DNA of 64,000 nt from Sipunculus nudus (Eukaryota > Annelida > Sipuncula > Golfingiida > Sipunculidae): NCBI GenBank assembly GCA_026874595.1, contig CM049322.1:24527400-24591399 (forward strand), written 5' to 3'. This document shows, piece after piece, positions 33,796-44,420 of the stretch; the first letter of the stretch is position 1, and each line of letters begins with the position of its first letter. The notes beneath the pieces are model-generated. The model was not told the origin of the DNA, did not search any database, and was given only the letters and a program-made list of their open reading frames with translations. The position numbers were made by a program, and so were the translations under genes.

Positions 33796-33946
33796 TTTAC
33801 CTCTAGGTCAGATGACAGGCAGGACGTCCTCAGGTTTGCGATGAAGAGGTAACCGTTAACAGTACATCACATTCAAAGTTCACTTTCAGAATAACTGAGC
33901 AGACTTCTGGTCAGATGGTTTTCAGGTTTACACATGGCACTGTATC
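33796..33946 (-). other. 5' UTR segment with upstream splice acceptor
   Basis: ATTTATTTCAG at 33957-33947 is a good acceptor. The 151 bases after it are non-coding (in-frame TGA close to the ATG), so at least one more upstream non-coding exon is expected. Confidence 0.6.
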
Positions 33947-34345
33947 CTGAAATAAATTAAAAACATTTATTTATAAAGGTGATATAGTAAAACGTCTGGC
34001 AGTGAAAAATAAATATTTGTTTTTCTGATTGTACATATAAGCTCCATCTTTCTTGGAAATAAAGTCACTGGTATCTGGACTAAATTATATCTCACTTATT
34101 CTGATCCAGAGCAAATAATAATATTAACCCGATTTTATAAATTGTCATATATGCACCAGTTTGTAAGTACTTAATTCAAGGCTGGTGGTTTATTATTAAA
34201 TATAAGTTTTCATAATATCACCTACACATGCAAAATTTCAAACATTGGTGAAAAAGGATACATAGACAGCTCTATAGGTCAGAAGGAACCCTTGACAGGA
34301 TTGGCAAATTTTTGTCACAAGTGGGGAGAAAATGGAACCACATAA
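33947..34345. other. Presumed 5' intron sequence, nothing recognised
   Basis: No exon or repeat structure seen. Confidence 0.3.
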
Positions 34346-34348
34346 AAC

Positions 34349-35300
34349 ACTAGGGACCCATGGGTCTTAACGCTCAGCTGAATTTGTCAATATGGATATT
34401 TTTTTAATTTTATGAGCTTTTCAAAATGTGGTTCCTGTGACCTTAACTCTTGACCCAGTGACCTAGAAACCAACTAAGTTGTTCTGCTAATGGTACTAAG
34501 GTGAGTCAAATGTGAAAAACTGAAGGTTTTGTGTGAAAAGGTTGAATTCAAATGCATATTAAGGCTTGCTAAAGAAGAGAGTCCTATGATCTTGAGCTTT
34601 TGACCTCAAAATAATGGTGTTCTTCCCTTACTGGTAGTAACCATACATTAAAGACAGAAGGTTATGGTTAAAAGGTTTGACATTAAATGCCTAAAAAACT
34701 TTCTTAAGGAGTGCACCCTGTGACCTTGAACTTGTGAACTCAAAATATACAGGTTTCTTCCCTATCAACAGGTAAAAAGTTTGTGACATTAAACATCTAG
34801 CCAGTACTTCAAAACATATATAATCACCAGTTTTGGAACTTCTCCAAGAATTTGACTGAAACAGAAGGTGTTCCAAATTGGAGGAAAAAAATATGCAGTA
34901 TTTAAATAATTAAAGAGGTTCATAATTATCCTTAATTGTGTCCGCTTCAACAATTATGATCAAGGTCAAGGACACCAGTTTTCAAATCTAAGAATTTACT
35001 ATCCTTGCACTAACATCATTCTGTTTTCATAAAAATCCATCCATATATTTTTGAGATTGTAATGTTTTATCAGATTTTCACTGAATAAGGAATTATTCAA
35101 GATAAATGTCAGTATTATATTGCAGGTCATAACCCCAGTTTGAATAGGCTTCATCCTATGATTCATAGTAATTCATGTGCACAATATTAAGAAAATCTGA
35201 TTATTTTTAAGTTATTAACTCAAACTATTCTAAAGTGGTAGTGATGGGAGTATTAAATGGCAACAAAACCTCTAAAAGATAATAGGTGTCGTCACTAGTC
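34349..35300 (-). mobile_element. Terminal-palindrome element, minus orientation
   Basis: Begins CTAGGGACCCATGGGTCTTA and then ACGCTCAGCTGAATTT, the reverse complement of the element end at 45193 and 55566. The interior has repeated phrases of the type TGTGACCTTGA..CTTTTGACCTCAAAATA and TTCTTCCCT, suggesting two or three diverged internal units of about 130 bp. The right boundary is uncertain. Confidence 0.5.
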
Positions 35301-35660
35301 TTCCATACAAGAAAAAGCTATCCTTCTGACAACCTGATTTCAAGAACAACTGATCAAGCCTAACTGGCCATTTGTATGTATTTATATTATTTCTGGGGTG
35401 CCTGAACATGTCCTGTAACTTGCAGGTCACAGTGACCTCATTTCTGGTTTTCAAGATCTTTATAGAATCTCTGATCATGCAGTTTCATGACCCAAGCCCT
35501 TACATTTACCCTAGCCCTTACATTTACCCTAGCCCTTACATTTACCCTAGCCCTTACATTTACCTTAGCCCTTACATTAGTGCCCAGACAGACTACTAGG
35601 TAATGGCCAGCTGGACAGACAACAGAAAAAGCCCCATCACTATACCTCAGTTGAGCAAAT
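35301..35660 (+). mobile_element. Short element with ERE palindrome, 18-bp repeats and GGACAGAC tail
   Basis: Contains a perfect AGGTCACAGTGACCT at 35424-35438. Five copies of an 18-bp unit (AGCCCTTACATTTACCCT) follow at 35495-35580, then GGACAGACAACAGAAAAAGC and CACTATACCTCAGTTGAGC. The tail matches the GACGGAC/hairpin ends of other elements in the window. The C(C)CTA-rich 18-bp repeat only superficially resembles telomere repeats. Confidence 0.5.
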
Positions 35661-35689
35661 AACATGGGGGAAAATGTTTCATTGGTGCA

Positions 35690-36830
35690 GGTAATCATAT
35701 GCTATATATTATGCAGTAAAGGTTTTTATCAACTATATAGACTGAGGCAGATTAGGAAATACATCGACAATAGCACTTTGTGTACTTTTGTGCATGCGTT
35801 TGTGACCTCACACTTGGATTATAGCAACACAATGTTTTTTAAATTTACCAGAAAAGCAAAATTGCAAATTGCTGTGATTTAAAAAGCAGCAGCTCATCTG
35901 AATCAGAAATGTTACCGTCATACCTAAGGAAACTGTTAAAGGAGAAGACCAGCAAAAGAACTCTTTGGTCAAATTTTAGGGACCTGCTTTGCACTCCTTT
36001 AACAAACATCAAAACTTACAGTAAGTGTGCTTTTACCTTTACAGCACCAACTAGGGTTGGGATGATATCACTTTCCCATATCAAGATAATGAAATAGAAT
36101 TTATTGTGATAAATCATGGTATCATAATATATGTATCTGGCAAGAGTACTCCAGCATTTGTTGCCATATCACAAATGTCAGTTCTACCTGCCATGTCTGA
36201 CTGCCTTTAAGCGGGCAAATAGCCAATTTTCAGAGAATGTAATTCTGTCAGTTTGTCAACCACTGTCATTTTGAACAGACCCATTTTAAAATGAATGTTA
36301 TACTTGAAAATATATGATTTTGTTAACACAGAAAGACCCTGGTGATGTCATTATCTTTTGGAATTAACCTTAAAAGGGTATGTATGTGTTCTAAAACTGT
36401 GGACAAATAAGCATATCTTGATATCATGCTAACAGGGAAGTTAATGATACAATTATCACAGCTGTCGGATATTGTGATAATCCAATATTATCGTCCCAAC
36501 CCTAGCACGAACTGTTTGGAATGGACTGCCTGAAGTCATAATAAGACAGCCGGCTCATAATAATTTATTGTCTTTTTTTTAAAGAGGTTAAAAAAAGCCT
36601 ATATTTTAAGCGAGTGTTTAGCTAATTTTATATGCATATATTTTATTTGTCATTCTCTTTATATATCCTGTGTGAATGTTTTTATATGCTCTGAATCTTG
36701 CATGTAATGTGATAATTTATTTTTGTTTGAATGTTTTGTATGAAATTTTATGTATGTAATTTTTATTTGTAAACCGCTGTCAAGTAAGGCATTATATGTA
36801 TGGACAGTCTAAATAATCTAACAATCTATA
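35690..36830 (+). mobile_element. 3' end of a non-LTR retrotransposon (CR1/L2-like), degraded
   Basis: A frame at 35718-35850 reads FYQLYRLRQIRKYID..T..FVHAFVTSHLDYSN, the conserved C-terminal part of CR1/L2-type reverse transcriptases. Frameshifts and stops follow, then a FTFTAPT...VWNGLPEV motif, the typical end of this ORF, interrupted by a 453-bp insertion at 36052-36504. After about 36590 there is an AT-rich 3' UTR ending GTAAACCGCTGTCAAG..GGCATTATATG, like the L2/CR1 '..aagcgcta..' tails. The copy is dead. Confidence 0.75.
36052..36504. mobile_element. hAT-type MITE (453 bp) with 8-bp target duplication
   Basis: The left end TAGGGTTGGGATGATATCAC and the right end (reverse complement TAGGGTTGGGACGATAATAT) form TIRs of about 16 bp with one mismatch. 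It is flanked by GCACCAAC (36044-36051) and GCACGAAC (36505-36512), an 8-bp target duplication with one later change. TAGGG ends plus 8-bp duplications are hAT hallmarks. The interior contains further sub-terminal palindromic ATTGTGATAAT / ATTATCACA pairs and no ORF. Confidence 0.85.
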
Positions 36831-36839
36831 AAGTATATA

Positions 36840-37546
36840 ATATAATCAAACATTACTACACTGGTATGTCATATGTTCAAACCACTGCATATATTTGGGG
36901 AGTCTGTGCCCACGCTTCACCTGAGCTGTGAGTTGCGCATTTATCAGGGAGATACAAAACAAGAATTCATGCCTGCTTCTGACCAACTTTTCAGCAACAA
37001 TAATTAGTCAAATATGGACAATCCATAAATTAACATTTCATTAATTATGACAAAGCAAACAGAAGAATTAACTGTCAGTCATATTCCTCCTAACAATATT
37101 CAAACTGTCTGCAATAATTGCCACAATAAACATCACAAAACTTCATGTGGGCTTAGTTCTTTACAATTACAGCACTGATAAATCAGAACTAGAATTATAT
37201 GCCCTAATAAGATCAAAAATGGAAACTAAATGTAACAATATATCAAGTAGACATTGATTTAAACAATAACAAGGACCATTTGTAATATTCATCTGTAATC
37301 ACTGACACTCGGCGGCTTGTATGGAAGCACGATAAGTGCATGTATATACATTCCTCATCCATGCATGAAAATAACATGTAATCTTTAAGTTTTAAAAGAC
37401 CAACATAAGAAAATGTCAAATAGCTTAGGCTTTATAAATAGTTGAGATTGTAGTTTAGGTTACGGTTGTATCTATATTTTTTAGCAGTCAATGTTTCATC
37501 CATAATGACTATACACTTACACTGCATGCAAAGCTATTGGCCGAGG
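36840..37546. other. No recognised feature
   Basis: AT-rich non-coding sequence without tandem or inverted structure that I could see. Confidence 0.3.
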
Positions 37547-37700
37547 AGTATTGACCTGGCATATCAATATGTATATGTCAAGGCCCAGATCACAATCTGG
37601 ACCAATTCCCGATTGGTCTAGACCAAATCCTAATCAGGATTCAGTTTGGCCTAAACCCTGATCGGGATCTGGTCTGGACCAGTTCCTGATTGAGATTCCA
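37547..37700 (+). repeat. Left arm of a long inverted repeat pair
   Basis: Contains TCAAGGCCCAGATC, GGCCTAAACCCTGATCGGGA and TCTGGTCTGGACCAG. The same series in reverse complement is at 40850-41015. Each arm is itself made of short GATC-centred palindromes. Confidence 0.6.
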
Positions 37701-37794
37701 TGGCAGACTAGAGCAGGTTTTTGGTGTTAACATTATATTCCATAATGTTAAGACATGAAAATAATAAACCAAGTTGTGTGAAAAAAAATCATTT

Positions 37795-38705
37795 TATATA
37801 TGAAGTGAGGCATGGATTGAGTGGCAAGGGGAAATAGAGAGAGGTGTGTTGCATATTAGCATGGATGTCTGCAGCCAAAATGTGTATGTAGGTGGTGCCA
37901 CCTGCCACAACATCCAGAGAGTTATGCAAGTTGTATACAATTGCAATATTTGAGCCGGCTGATAAGTCAAACCACTGCCGAGATATGAGTGATTTTATCC
38001 CACGGCAGACAAACAGATGGAAGCTATGCAAAAATTGTTGCAGGTGGTGCCACCAGTTCTGCATATGATAAAGAGCTATGTGAGATCTATACACATACAA
38101 AATGTCAGGAGGATACATCAAACCAGTCCTGAGATATAAACCTGGATGTCTGCAGCCTGAACGTAAAAGTAGGTGGCGCCACCTGCCAAAAACTCGAGAA
38201 AGCTATTCAAGATGTATATACATGCAAAATTTTAGGCAGATAAGTCAAACCACTGCCGAGATACGAGTGCTTTTATCCCATGGCAGACAAACAGACGGAC
38301 ACTGTGCAAAAATGGTTGCAGGTGCTGCAACCAGTTTTGATTATGATAAAGAGCTATGTGAGATCTATACACATGCAAAATTTTGGGAGGTTATGTCAAA
38401 CCAGTCCTGTGATATAGGCTTGGATGTCTGCAGCCTGAACATGAATGTAGGTGGTGCAACCTTTCACAAAATCAAGAAAGCTATCCAGGATGAATACACA
38501 TGCAAAATTTCAGTTGGATAAGTAAATTCACTGCAGAGATATGAGTGATTTTATTCCAAGGCAGATGAACAGATGGACACTGTGCAAAAATGGTTGCAGA
38601 TGGCGCCACCATTTTTATGTTTGTTATAAAGCTATCCAAGGGCTACATATGTGTAAAATTTTTTTCCTGATTGGTCAAACAAGTCCGAAGATATGTGGAT
38701 ATAAG
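37795..38705 (+). repeat. GGTGGCGCCACC array 4
   Basis: Starts within the common element start (GAAGTGAGGCATGGATTGAG) and holds about three A/B dimers. Its palindromes are more mutated than those in arrays 2 and 3 (GGTGGTGCCACC, GGTGCTGCAACC, GGTGGTGCAACC) and it is cut off abruptly by the TTACTA hexamer repeat. Confidence 0.7.
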
Positions 38706-38806
38706 ATATTACTATTACTATTATTATTACCACATTTTATCTTCTATTACTATTACTATTACTATTACTGGGGTATCTATTACTATTACTATTACTATTA
38801 CTTAAA
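38706..38806. repeat. (TATTAC)n hexamer microsatellite
   Basis: Runs of TATTAC with short interruptions; the same hexamer is at 40559-40676. Confidence 0.9.
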
Positions 38807-40558
38807 CTGATGGGAGGATTCTAGATCTTGTGCAGCCATGAGTGCTATAAACTAGCACTACAATCACATGTTTAAATAATATTACAAGCACCAATATCAT
38901 CCAGTTATCTACACAATGTCTTATACTGTGTCTGTCATTTACAAGAAGCCTAATGATACTGGAGATCTTAATTATTTCAGCTTCTTTAATAGTCTTTTTC
39001 ATATATATTTTGAAACCTCAGTGATCATTATTGGGGTCGAAATTATAAGATAATTGTATGAACTCTTGAATACATGTAATTTAAAAACAACCCATTGTAA
39101 AGGCCCTGGCATATTCAAAATATTGATTTATAATTATATGCATACTTGTACATTTTATATTATATTCATATGTATTTCACATAGTACATACTTCCATTTA
39201 GATTTAATCTTCTTCCTCAAAGTTAATAAATAAAGATTTTCAGTGTAACTAAAAATTTTCTCGAGAGGAATTATTCATGATTATTGCATATAATTACTGA
39301 GTATCAAATTCAGTCCTTTATGTATGTATCAGGAGAGAAATTTATGTAGGGCTGTGTCCTGTTTCCAAATCCTTATAAAATATCCAATAAAAATACTGTT
39401 TTCGTCAAGATTCTGGACAGAATCAAACTGGAGACAAAGTAACCCATCTTCTCGGATGTATATGTTCATTTGGATGTGATGCCATGTTTTATTTCATCAC
39501 ATAGTACATCTTGAGAATGAACATAGAGGTGGTAAACTTTACAATAATGGTAGCATGTATGGCTTTTATTCTTCAGACATGCCCTTCTTCATTGCAGCAA
39601 ATCCAGCATAGGATAATTTAGGAATAAGGAGTGATTTACATCAATTTTACAAATAGATAAAATATAATTCAAATCACTTTCACAATAAATTTGGTATTAA
39701 ACAATCTTGTACTTTAAATTTTGTACATAACAGGATCTAATTATTTGATATCTAAATTTCACATTTTAAATAATAACATATTAACAGTTACTTATATTCT
39801 CATATTATATAAACAAATAAATTAATATCGTGAAAAAATGATTCATTTAATTTTCAAAATATAAGTTAACATAATTTTTAGATACTGAATGAAGGGCTGC
39901 AAAATTGGTACTATGAAATAACAGACAAGTATTGAAGGAATAGTTTTAAAAGAATATGTATATAAATTAACTAGATAATACATGTGCCTGCAGTATGACT
40001 TTATCAAAGTGACTGTAGTACTGGTATGAGTTTATAGCATTGTAGGCTTCAAATGGTAGTGAAAACACCATACGTTTATCATGAACATTTTGGGTCTGCA
40101 CTGTATCTGGTTCCATATTATATTTTTCCTGAATGTGTGTTATTGCAATCTGGATGATTAAAATGCAAACTGGCTTGTGAAAACAAATCCAGGTACATTT
40201 CAGAATATGCATATGGATTGATTGATGTGAGATAAGATGTACATGTCACAACAATTATACAGATCACTATCTGTCTCTTAACATCAAACATGCCTCTGTT
40301 TATCCATGGTTTACTAATCAATGGTCAGATTGTGCCAGGTAACTTATTTGGCTGTGACCTACTCTGTCCAGTACTCTTATGTAATTAACACCAGTGGTCA
40401 CCAGCAATGTGGCAGCTGGCCCATGCTTGCCTCAACAATAGGCACTTCCTGGACAAGAACTGAGTCTGTTCAGCATTCTTTGCTGATATGCTTCATGATA
40501 AATGGGCTCACAGGAAGTAATAGAAAGTAATATGTATTACTCTATTAATTTGCCTTCT
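38807..40558. other. AT-rich, nothing recognised
   Basis: No exon-like or repeat structure; short chance frames only. Confidence 0.3.
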
Positions 40559-40680
40559 ATTTCTATTACTATTACTATTACAGCTCAAATTTTTGAGTCT
40601 ATTACTATTACTATTACTATTACATGGAAAAAGCTGTAATAGTCTATTACTATTACTATTACTTATTACTATTACCCCAT
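40559..40680. repeat. (TATTAC)n hexamer microsatellite, second block
   Basis: Three runs of TATTAC separated by AGCTCAAATTTTTGAGTC (a small palindrome) and ATGGAAAAAGCTGTAATAG. Confidence 0.9.
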
Positions 40681-40849
40681 GTCTGAACACTGACAACAAA
40701 CTAAATTTAGATTTGTCAATACTTGTTACGTTATATTATTTCAGACATCTGTTAGGGATACAAGCATGCTCTGAATCAAGGTCTGGGCTGACCTGAACCT
40801 TGATAAGTTCAGACAGGAACTCATTCTCTTTTCTAAAAGTTAATGATGG

Positions 40850-41015
40850 GGGTTTAGGCCGGACCAAATCCCGATCGGCATCTGGTCTCCAGACCAGATC
40901 CCCATCAGGATTTGGTCCAGCCTAAACCCTAATAGGGATTTGATCAGGACCAATGGCCAGTTTGGGATCTGGGCCTTGGCATATGCATGTATCAATATAT
41001 ATCTGTATATATTGA
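40850..41015 (-). repeat. Right arm of the long inverted repeat pair
   Basis: Reverse-complement counterpart of 37547-37700 (for example GATCTGGGCCTTGGCATATG here and CATATGCCAAGGCCCAGATC when reversed). The arms enclose about 3.1 kb. Confidence 0.6.
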
Positions 41016-42129
41016 TTATAGCCCAAGCTATAGCCCTAGCTAAATTAAACTTGCACATGATGATCATGATTAATATTTCATGTTTTAAGTGTAAATGTAT
41101 TTTTGTTCAAACATATATATAATTAATGGAAAACTAAGTTAAACACAATCTACACTTTGAGGAGTTGAGCTTTATTCTTATGCAGGGGATGGACCTTTAA
41201 ATATTTGGTGGTGTTGGGTATATACCAATTCAGGATTTTCCAATTTGTCAGTGGGAGATTGGTGTACGTGTATATATATATTAATATATATATATAGAGA
41301 GAGAGAGAGAGGAGAAGAGAGAAGAGTTTCTTACTGCAACGTAACAGCACTATTGAGCCAAGGCTGCCTATAAAAATTTACTCTAGCAACTGAAAACTTT
41401 ATGTTTAATTAGGACACATTAATTTTATATTAAGTTGTAATTAAATATAAATTAATATACATATATCCTATACTTAATAAAGTTTACTTCCTTTTAGTTT
41501 ACTGTTTTTCTCTTTATTTACATGCTGGGAGCTTGTAGACGGAAGCACCCCCCCCCCCCTTCTTGTTTTTAATTTTTATTGATCATGCAGTCATTGATCA
41601 TGCAGTTATTACCAATTTTTTTTTTAATTTAAAAGCCACCAAATACACACTCCTGATCCTTTTTTTAAGCACTGCATTTCTGTTAGTAATCATTCAGTTC
41701 AGAACTGAATATATATAATATATATATAACTTTATATAAATTTATAAATATATATGTTTATTTATAACAAAATGCTGTTATTGAGTAATGTTAAATCAAT
41801 TTGATACTTCTTCTATTTAACAGCTCTCTATTTATTATTAACAGTTAGGTCTATTGTGCCATCATCCCAGATAAATGTCCTTGGTCCACTTTATCATACA
41901 GTTACTAATCGGCTTGGCATGACCCTCGTGTGTCGACACACATTGCAGGGTACGACTTGAGCAGACCGTTTCTTGTTTACGACCTGCCCTCCGTACGACC
42001 TCCATTTGTTACGAAATTACTTTGTACAGTTCAAACACGCCTGTCTGCACGCTCAGCCGAAATGGACAAGTATTTGTGTCATGCTGTGTTATACTATAAA
42101 CACGTAACGGTATGAACACAGATCTTTTT
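41016..42129. other. AT-rich then increasingly CpG-containing; no gene recognised
   Basis: Holds AT and GA microsatellites at about 41268-41315 and a C run at about 41550. From about 41900 the base composition shifts to more G, C and CpG (TCGTGTGTCGACACAC and onward). Confidence 0.35.
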
Positions 42130-42520
42130 ACCTGGCAAGAAGGACTATCTAAAACCATCCTGTGATGTCCACAAAATGTCTTCCACAGGAGCCCAGCAGT
42201 ATCACCACATCGTGGTTTTCCCCGCAAAGAACAACATGCACGATAAATAATAAAATATTATTCGCCGAAATGAGCTATATGAACCCATGAATTGAAAATA
42301 TTAATAATTTATCAAATACGCGTAAATTTACATTTTGCTACAAATAGCATGATATTTCCAAAAATAAATGTTTTTTTTTTTTTTTGTTAATGTTATGGGC
42401 GATATTAGACGATCGGTGAAAAACAGTATAGAGTGGTGTCAAATTAAATGGCGGCATTATATCACGTGCCCGCTTGTCTCATGAATATTCAAAGCGCTGA
42501 CCTGAATGTGTGATAATTTT

Positions 42521-42598
42521 AGACTGGTACCCTGCTCTAATCATGCCCTCCAGCCAAGCATAGAAGCTGAGGGCCATAATAGAGCAGAGTACCAGTCT
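42521..42598. repeat. 78-bp hairpin with ~33-bp arms
   Basis: AGACTGGTACCCTGCTCTAA...CCTC pairs with GAGGGCC..TAGAGCAGAGTACCAGTCT with a few mismatches and a 12-base loop. It lies inside the candidate promoter. It could be a fold-back mini-element or a small-RNA precursor. Confidence 0.6.
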
Positions 42599-42646
42599 AC
42601 CATACGGCCACCTGTAGAGCGTGGCACGGTACGTCACAGGCGACAA

Positions 42647-42654
42647 TGACGTCA
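42647..42654. promoter_or_regulatory. CRE palindrome TGACGTCA
   Basis: A perfect consensus CREB/ATF site, flanked by a related TACGTCAC (about 42630) and a CACGTGCC E-box (about 42658). Confidence 0.45.
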
Positions 42655-43029
42655 CGCCACGTGCCGTTTCCCTGAAAGGTGTCCGTAAACCAAAGAATAG
42701 ATCATGGGGGATGTTGTTCGTTTTGTACAGTCAAGTACAGCAATACCACGATGTCCAGACAGTTTTTTAAACTATTCATTTAAAAGTTCCCAGTAATAAC
42801 ACAGGGTTAATTAAAAAATTCCATGTCACTGTCTTCCGCGAAGTGTTTGCGTCCCCATTTCGGACGTTTTTTTTTATTCATTATTTCATCAATAGGTGGC
42901 GCTGAAAAGGGAATTTCCAAGGTTCAGACCGACTTTGCTAAATCGCATTTAGTGAAACTGACTTAATTCGCGGGCTTACGTTAGCCGACTTGGGAGGCGT
43001 TTCGGTAAAATTTGGCTTAAGCCATACGC

Positions 43030-43640
43030 ATTCTTAATAAAACTGGGCCCTGAGCTATAGTCGTGGTCCATTGTCCGTCCGTCTGTCCGTCCGTCCGTAG
43101 ATGTGGCACGTTCTGAAACCGTATAAGACCTAGGAATCCATAATTCAGCATAATGTTAGATGTCCCCAAGATCTCCTACCAAGACGAAAAATGGGTCTAT
43201 GCGACTTCGTTCCTTTGTGAAATTAAGGAAAAACCTCAATTTTTTTTATTAAAAACCTATTTTCACACTTCAGGACTGCCTAATATCAAAACCACTCATC
43301 TGTTTTTCCTCATATTTACCATAAATAATCCTCAATATAGTTTCTATGTACATGCTAGAAATTAGGTCTGTATTATATAATTTAAAAAAGTTATGGGCCC
43401 AAACAATGCATTTTGTAAATAATCAGGAAGAAATTTGATCACTTAACACAAAACTTGTCAAAGCTAAGCACTTTTTTCAGTAATATTACTTTTATTAATC
43501 AAAATTAAATTGTATACCCAAAATTAGATCAAAATCTTTTAAATTTTTTAAAATATTAGGAAAAATAAAAAAAATTAGTACCTTAAATTTTGCCCAACTT
43601 TGACCATGGCACTTTTTTTTCCCTGTAACTGCTTAATTAT
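43030..43640 (-). mobile_element. Reverse copy of the GACGGAC/hairpin repeat
   Basis: Starts (in plus) CTGAGCTATAGTCGTGGTCC and CCGTCCGTCTGTCCGTCCGT; it is the reverse complement of the end at 26590-26690. It continues through the shared TTAGGCAGTC and GCCATGGTCAAAG landmarks of 9300-9925. Confidence 0.55.
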
Positions 43641-44420
43641 TAAGGATTTAATTTTCAAAGCATGTTTTTGTTAGAATTTCAACTGTTATTACCGAAAATT
43701 TGAAACCAGCTAGTTGATCAAAAACTGTAGATTTTATTCAAGTTTTCAAGCACCATGTCACATATTGTTTACATCAAGCTATAGTGTTTTACAGTTTGCC
43801 AGAGCTCAGCTCCCGAGCTTCAGCTCTAAGTTCCTTAATTTTGGCATACAGTTAGATGTCTCAAAAATCCCCTACCATGCCAAGAATTTGGTCACTAGGA
43901 CTTAATTCCTTCGAGATATTAATGAAAAAATTCATTTTTCCATTAAAAACCCATTGTTACACTTTAAGACTGCCTAATATCAAAACCACTGATCTGACTT
44001 TGATCATATATAATATACATATTTTTATATGCACATGCCAGAAATGATGTCAGTATATTGCGTATTTTTTTAAGTTATGGGCCCAACATAATGCACTTTT
44101 TAAAAAATCAAGAAATATATTTACTCAGCTTAGATGAGAATTGCTGAAGCTGGAGCCTTTTTTCAGGAATATAACTTTATCTAATCAAGATTCAATTGTT
44201 TACCCAAAATTAGATCTGAATTTTGCAAATTTTTCAAGTTATCAGCATAAATAAAAAATCAAAACCTTAAATTTTGTCCAACTTTGCCAATGGCACGTTT
44301 TTTCCCTGTAAGCACTGTTGATTTAATTTTCACAGCATATATACATAAGGATTTAATCTGGTAAAATCTGAAATTTCAAAGGAATAGATTGAAAAGAGTA
44401 GCTTTTATTCAAGTTTTCAT
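43641..44420 (-). mobile_element. Second reverse copy of the same repeat
   Basis: Parallels 9240-9790 in reverse order (TTAGGCAGTCTTAAAGTGTA.., the GGGCCCAACATAATGCAC block, AAATTTTGTCCAACTTTG). It lacks the GACGGAC end, so it is truncated. The sequence up to about 44630 resembles the closing part of the 5.3-5.5 kb repeat. Confidence 0.5.

Larger units (their letters stand above)
12899..33946 (-). other. Gene: 20-finger C2H2 zinc-finger protein, five coding exons
   Basis: Five exons on the minus strand join with matching splice phases: 33795-32040, 31410-31313, 28866-28776, 21901-21825 and 15480-13408. Each internal junction has AG at the acceptor and GT at the donor. The total is 4095 coding bases, 1364 residues plus stop. 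The product would be a nuclear DNA-binding protein: a low-complexity Gln/Ser/Thr/Val-rich N-terminal half that could act in transactivation, a short amphipathic helical segment, an AT-hook-like GRP motif, a basic stretch and twenty zinc fingers. A 5' UTR acceptor lies at 33946. Poly(A) signals lie at 12957-12952 and 12904-12899. The introns (0.6, 2.4, 6.9 and 6.3 kb) are full of transposons and minisatellites. I do not recognise a specific orthologue; extra small exons cannot be excluded. Confidence 0.85.
42130..42665 (-). promoter_or_regulatory. Candidate promoter and non-coding first exon
   Basis: CpG-rich compared with its surroundings. On the minus strand CTTGCCAG|GTAAAAAG (donor at 42131-42130) is a good splice donor, and a CRE palindrome TGACGTCA (42647-42654) lies about 510 bases upstream of it. 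The zinc-finger gene 8.2 kb downstream begins with a 5' UTR acceptor that needs an upstream exon, and this is the best candidate I see. It could equally belong to an unrelated non-coding transcript. Confidence 0.4.

Noticed and set aside
35495-35580. Telomere-like CCCTTA/CCCTAG repeats
   Set aside because: It is an 18-bp unit with five copies inside a dispersed element, not a hexamer array.
38706-40680. (TATTAC)n as interstitial telomere
   Set aside because: The hexamer lacks the G/C-run strand asymmetry of animal telomere repeats; an ordinary microsatellite.
42009-42227. 72-codon frame RGKPRCGDTAG... as a protein exon
   Set aside because: It starts on TTG, has no recognisable domain and lies in a likely 5' non-coding exon; kept only as a promoter/exon candidate.
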